Under the pieces are notes generated by a model. That model was not told the origin of the DNA. It saw nothing but the letters and a program-made list of their open reading frames with translations, and searched no databases. Shown here in pieces: positions 60,904-64,000 of a stretch of DNA of 64,000 nt. Numbering within the stretch: the stretch's first letter is position 1; each line of letters begins with the position of its first letter. Source of the stretch: CAVTWS01 sp963732655 (GTDB lineage Bacteria > Actinomycetota > Acidimicrobiia > Acidimicrobiales > SHLQ01); the NCBI GenBank assembly GCA_963732655.1, contig CAVTAI010000013.1, positions 248,001-312,000 of the forward strand, written 5' to 3'. The position numbers and the translations under genes are program-made.

Positions 60904-60937
60904 CCGTCGGAGCAGGCCAAGCTGCCTGCTCCGACGG
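60904..60937 (+). terminator. Intra-operon hairpin between the binding protein and permease genes
   Basis: A perfect 14-bp stem, CCGTCGGAGCAGGC (60904-60917) and GCCTGCTCCGACGG (60924-60937), has a 6-base loop. Partial termination or 3'-end protection of the binding-protein mRNA is likely. The permease has a strong Shine-Dalgarno sequence (GGGGGAGGA) after it. Confidence 0.65.
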
Positions 60938-61000
60938 CGGCCGGTCGTTGTGTTACCTGCGCTACCCGCACTGCGGAATTGTCGACCTGGGGGAGGATCC

Positions 61001-63083
61001 ATGACCGACACCGCCGAGACCGCGGCGATCGATGCTGACGCCGCCGAACTGCCACCGCGCAGTGGGGCCATCGGCCGACCGGGGGATGAACGCATGGGTG
61101 CCCGCGGGCCGATCCAGCGCCTGCTCATCCGACCCGAGATCGGTGCGCTCGTGGGCGCCACCGGGATCTGGATGTTCTTCTGGCTCGTCGGTGGAGTGTT
61201 CGGCACGGCGGCCGGGACCCAGAACTACCTCGATGTAGCCGCCACCCTCGGCATCATGGCCGTGGCGGTCGCCCTGCTGATGATCGGCGGCGAGTTCGAC
61301 CTGAGCTCGGGTGCCATGACGGGCGCCACCGCGATCATGGTCGTCATGGTCTCCAAGGACCTGCCCAACTTGGGCTACACCGGCATCAGCCTTCACCTCG
61401 CCGTGCCGCTCTCGTTCGCCTTCGCCATGCTCGTCGGCTGGATCAACGGGACGATCGTGGAGAAGACCGGGCTCCCGAGCTTCATCGTGACGCTCGGCAT
61501 GTTCTTCGCTCTGATCGGCGCCAAGCTCGGCTTCGCCAAACGCTTCACCGACGAGGTGACGGTCGCCGGCCTCGACGAAGCCGACGGCTTCGAATTCTGG
61601 GAGAAGATCTTCGCCTGGTCGTACGTCCGCAACAACCATGTGTGGGACGACCGGGACAAGCTGTGGGCGATCCTGCTGATCGGCGGCTTCGTGGCCATCG
61701 TGCTCGGCGTCGTCGAGCAGACGTACCAGCGGAGATCATCGCTCGACCCTCGTGGCCTGGGCGTGTTCGTCGTCGGCGCCGCCATGAGCCTCGGCGGTTT
61801 GTTCGGTTTGCTCGGCACCGACGGCACGGGTGCGAACATCGGACTCGAGCGCGGTTCTGGGAGTGGGCGTTCTCGTGGCCGCCGTCGGGTGGGGCCTGTG
61901 GCGCTTCGAATCGCGAACGGACCGCACCGGAACCTCACTCCTCGGCCAAGCCGCCCTCCGCCGGGGGGGCCTCGGTCTGGCCGCGGTAGCAGTCGGGGTG
62001 GTCATGGCCGCCTGGCTCGACTCCACCGACGAAGCGTCGGTGGGGTTCTTCGGCGACGGCTTCTCCCGGTTTGTCTTCTACATGGGCATCGCGGCGACGG
62101 GCGTCGTCGCCATCGTGGCCGCTTCAGGTCGAATCAGGCAGACCTGGTGCTTGGTCCCGATCGGTGTGGCCGCTCTGCCGGCGCTCGGTTTCGTCACCAC
62201 CATCCAGGCCGCACGGGCCACGCTGTTCACCGTCGCCGTGGTCGCCGGATTCCTGCTCATCCGTTCGGCCGCTCATCGGGCCGCCGAGGCATCGGCTCGT
62301 GGTGCCCTGGTCGTCAACCTGGGCCTGTCTGCGCTCATCGTCGCCGTCGCCTTCTTCATCCGGTCCGAGGGTTCGGGCCGGCAGATCCGGGTCGAGCTGT
62401 TCAGCGCGATCGTGTTGGTGGGTCTGATGGTGGCACTCGACGCCGTAACCGCGGACCGCTTCGCCCGTCGTCGAACCATCGCCGCTGGGTCGGACCGGCT
62501 CGGGCGTCTGCTATCGCTCGGCGGCGTACTGGCGGTGGTCACGGCGACGTTGGTCAAGTTCGCCTTCATGACCCAACTCGAGGTCGACACGACGCCCGGC
62601 GTGATCCGCTACCGCGTGTCGATCCTGTGGTTCCTCGGGTTCGCTGCGCTGGCCACGTGGGTTCTCACCCGCACCCGCTATGGCAGCTGGATCTTCGCCG
62701 TCGGTGGCAACAAGGACGCCGCCCGCTCCGTGGGTGTGCCCGCGGCCCGAGTGAAGACCTCGCTGTTCATGCTGGTGTCGGGTGCGGCGTGGCTCACCGG
62801 CATGTTGATCGCCTTCCGGCTGACCTCGGTGCAAGCCGACGTCGGCAACGGCAACGAGTTCGAGTTCATCATCGCCGCGGTGGTCGGAGGCAACCTCCTC
62901 ACCGGTGGCTACGGCTCGGCGGCCGGTGCTGCCATCGGAGCCATCATCATGTCGATGTCCACCCAGGGCATCCCGTTCGCTGGGTGGCAGCAGGACTGGC
63001 GGTTCCTGCTCAACGGACTGATCCTGTTGCTCGCCGTGATCGTCAACAACGCAGTCCGCCGCCGAGCCGAGCGCGCGCGATAG
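61001..63083 (+). pseudogene. Sugar ABC transporter permease with large central insert, one frameshift
   Basis: From ATG 61001 the first frame gives an RbsC-like permease start (NYLDVAATLGIMAVAVALLM; IGGEFDLSSGAMTGATA; VEKTGLPSFIVTLGMFFALI). At about 61850 the frame changes; the second continues SAVLGVGVLVAAVGWGLW and ends with YGSWIFAVGGNKDAARSVGV and GGNLLTGGYGSAAGAAIGA. The 2083-base span implies one extra base. The joined protein would be about 693 residues, twice the usual 330, because some 250-350 extra residues with roughly eight hydrophobic segments lie between the two conserved halves. The insert is coding-like in both frames. If the indel is an error, the transporter is intact. Confidence 0.75.
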
Positions 63084-63092
63084 GAGCCTGTC

Positions 63093-63872
63093 ATGAGCAC
63101 ACCGTTCCTCGACATCCGTAGCGTCGACAAGTACTACGGCAACATCATCGCCCTGAAGGACATCACCACCCACGTGAACCAGGGTGAGGTCACCTGCGTG
63201 CTGGGCGACAACGGCGCCGGGAAATCGACCTTCATCAAGGTCCTGTCCGGCGTCCACCAGCACGACGGTGGGGAGATCAGCCTCAGCGGGGAGCCGGTCA
63301 AGTTCACTTCGCCCCGCGATGCGCTCGACCGCGGTATCGCCACCGTCTACCAGGACCTCGCCATGGTGCCCCTCATGTCGATCTGGCGGAACTTCTGGTT
63401 GGGCAGCGAGCCTCGCCGAGGTTTCTGGCCGTTCCGGTGGATCGACAAGGAGGAGGCCCAGCGCGTCGCTGTCGACGAGCTGGCCAAGATGGGCATCGAC
63501 ATCCGGGACCCTGAGCAACCGGTGGGTACGTTGTCCGGAGGTGAGCGCCAATCGGTGGCCATCGCTCGCGCCACCTACTTCGGCGCCAAGCTGCTCATCC
63601 TCGACGAGCCCACCTCGGCGCTCGGGGTCAAGCAGTCCGGTGTCGTGCTCAAGTACATCCTCGAGGCCCGGCGCCGCGGGTTGGCGGTGATCTTCATCAC
63701 CCACAACCCGCACCACGCGTTCCCGGTGGGGGACCGCTTCCTCATCTTGAACCGCGGGCGGTCACTCGGGAACTTCGGCAAGGACGAGATCAGCCGCGAC
63801 GAGTTGGTGGCCCTGATGGCGGGCGGTGCGGAACTGGAGCAGCTGAACCACGAGATAGAGAGCGCCCGCTGA
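63093..63872 (+). CDS. Sugar ABC transporter ATPase (single-domain RbsA-like)
   Basis: This 259-residue ATPase has one nucleotide-binding domain: Walker A GDNGAGKST, Q-loop TVYQDLAMVPLM, signature GTLSGGERQSVAIAR, Walker B LLILDEPTSALG, and switch His in VIFITHN. Ribose-type transporters often carry two fused domains; the single-domain form is common in inositol and some actinobacterial systems. ATG 63093 follows AGGAG. Its TGA (63870-63872) overlaps the next gene's apparent CTG start. It energises the permease at 61001. Confidence 0.92.
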   Translation: MSTPFLDIRSVDKYYGNIIALKDITTHVNQGEVTCVLGDNGAGKSTFIKVLSGVHQHDGGEISLSGEPVKFTSPRDALDRGIATVYQDLAMVPLMSIWRNFWLGSEPRRGFWPFRWIDKEEAQRVAVDELAKMGIDIRDPEQPVGTLSGGERQSVAIARATYFGAKLLILDEPTSALGVKQSGVVLKYILEARRRGLAVIFITHNPHHAFPVGDRFLILNRGRSLGNFGKDEISRDELVALMAGGAELEQLNHEIESAR

Positions 63873-64000
63873 ACGATGACGGCCTCGACCTGCTGACCGT
63901 CGGACGGATCAGCGTCGACCTCTACGCCGAGCAGCTGGGGGTTCCTCTCGCCCAGGTCACCTCCTTTCGCAAGTCGGTCGGGGGTACCGCGACCAACGTG
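63869..64000 (+). CDS. iolC: 5-dehydro-2-deoxygluconokinase-like PfkB kinase, partial
   Basis: The last 44 codons encode NDGLDLLTVGRISVDLYAEQ then LGVPLAQVTSF and KSVGGTATNV, closely matching the start of IolC, the PfkB-family kinase that phosphorylates 5-dehydro-2-deoxygluconate in inositol catabolism. The gene runs off the window. No ATG, GTG or TTG opens this frame; CTG 63869, overlapping the upstream TGA, is the best candidate. The nearby ATG 63876 is out of frame and stops after six codons. It places the whole operon in inositol metabolism. Confidence 0.82.
   Translation, partial: MNDDGLDLLTVGRISVDLYAEQLGVPLAQVTSFRKSVGGTATNV

Noticed and set aside
60862..61000. tRNA-like or small RNA gene in the hairpin region
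   Set aside because: Only a single stem is present; no cloverleaf or CCA end.

Overview
This is high-GC DNA from an actinomycetote. Acidimicrobiia (Ilumatobacter-like) is my best guess: the two transporter lipoproteins have Asp-rich and Thr/Glu-rich linkers after the lipobox Cys, GTG and TTG starts are common, several genes look leaderless, and the gene content is rich in acyl-CoA dehydrogenases, SDRs, LLM/F420-type oxidoreductases and Baeyer-Villiger monooxygenases. I saw no rRNA, tRNA, CRISPR array, IS element or phage gene.

Layout. (1) 0-6.3 kb: a partial tyrosine phosphatase, then a four-gene peptide/nickel-type ABC importer in which the second permease and first ATPase are fused. (2) 6.5-12.3 kb: a MerR regulator with an APH-like kinase (frameshifted) and a hypothetical gene, an RHH/MazF toxin-antitoxin pair, a P-loop kinase, a MocR-type regulator and a decayed gene fragment. 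(3) 12.3-17.6 kb: a carbohydrate locus with cupin, two GT4 glycosyltransferases, a putative alpha/alpha-toroid protein and a GH130 phosphorylase-like enzyme. (4) 17.7-51.4 kb: a broad lipid, steroid or terpenoid-type catabolic region. It has two paired acyl-CoA dehydrogenase operons, an Old Yellow Enzyme, two BVMOs, a KshB-like reductase, SDRs, an acyl-CoA synthetase, P450 plus [3Fe-4S] ferredoxin, three LLM oxidoreductases, TetR and PadR regulators and a VapBC pair. Several genes here are visibly broken: an aromatic monooxygenase, a NIPSNAP-like gene, a molybdopterin oxidoreductase and an acyl-CoA synthetase. (5) 51.5-64 kb: a secreted protease, then an apparent cyclitol (inositol or rhizopine-like) catabolic island. 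It holds a fused MocD-like desaturase/MocE-like Rieske protein, an SDR, a ChbG/HpnK deacetylase, a Gfo/Idh/MocA dehydrogenase, an MFS transporter, a LacI regulator with a double operator, an IolE/MocC-like TIM-barrel enzyme, a sugar-type ABC importer and the start of iolC.

How the genes work together. The island reads as import (binding protein, permease, ATPase), substrate trimming (oxygenase fusion, deacetylase), oxidation (MocA-like, SDR), dehydration (IolE-like) and phosphorylation (IolC), under LacI control. This is the best candidate for a little-described system. The main caution is that single-base frameshifts recur in the window, so some broken genes may be sequence errors and others genuine decay.
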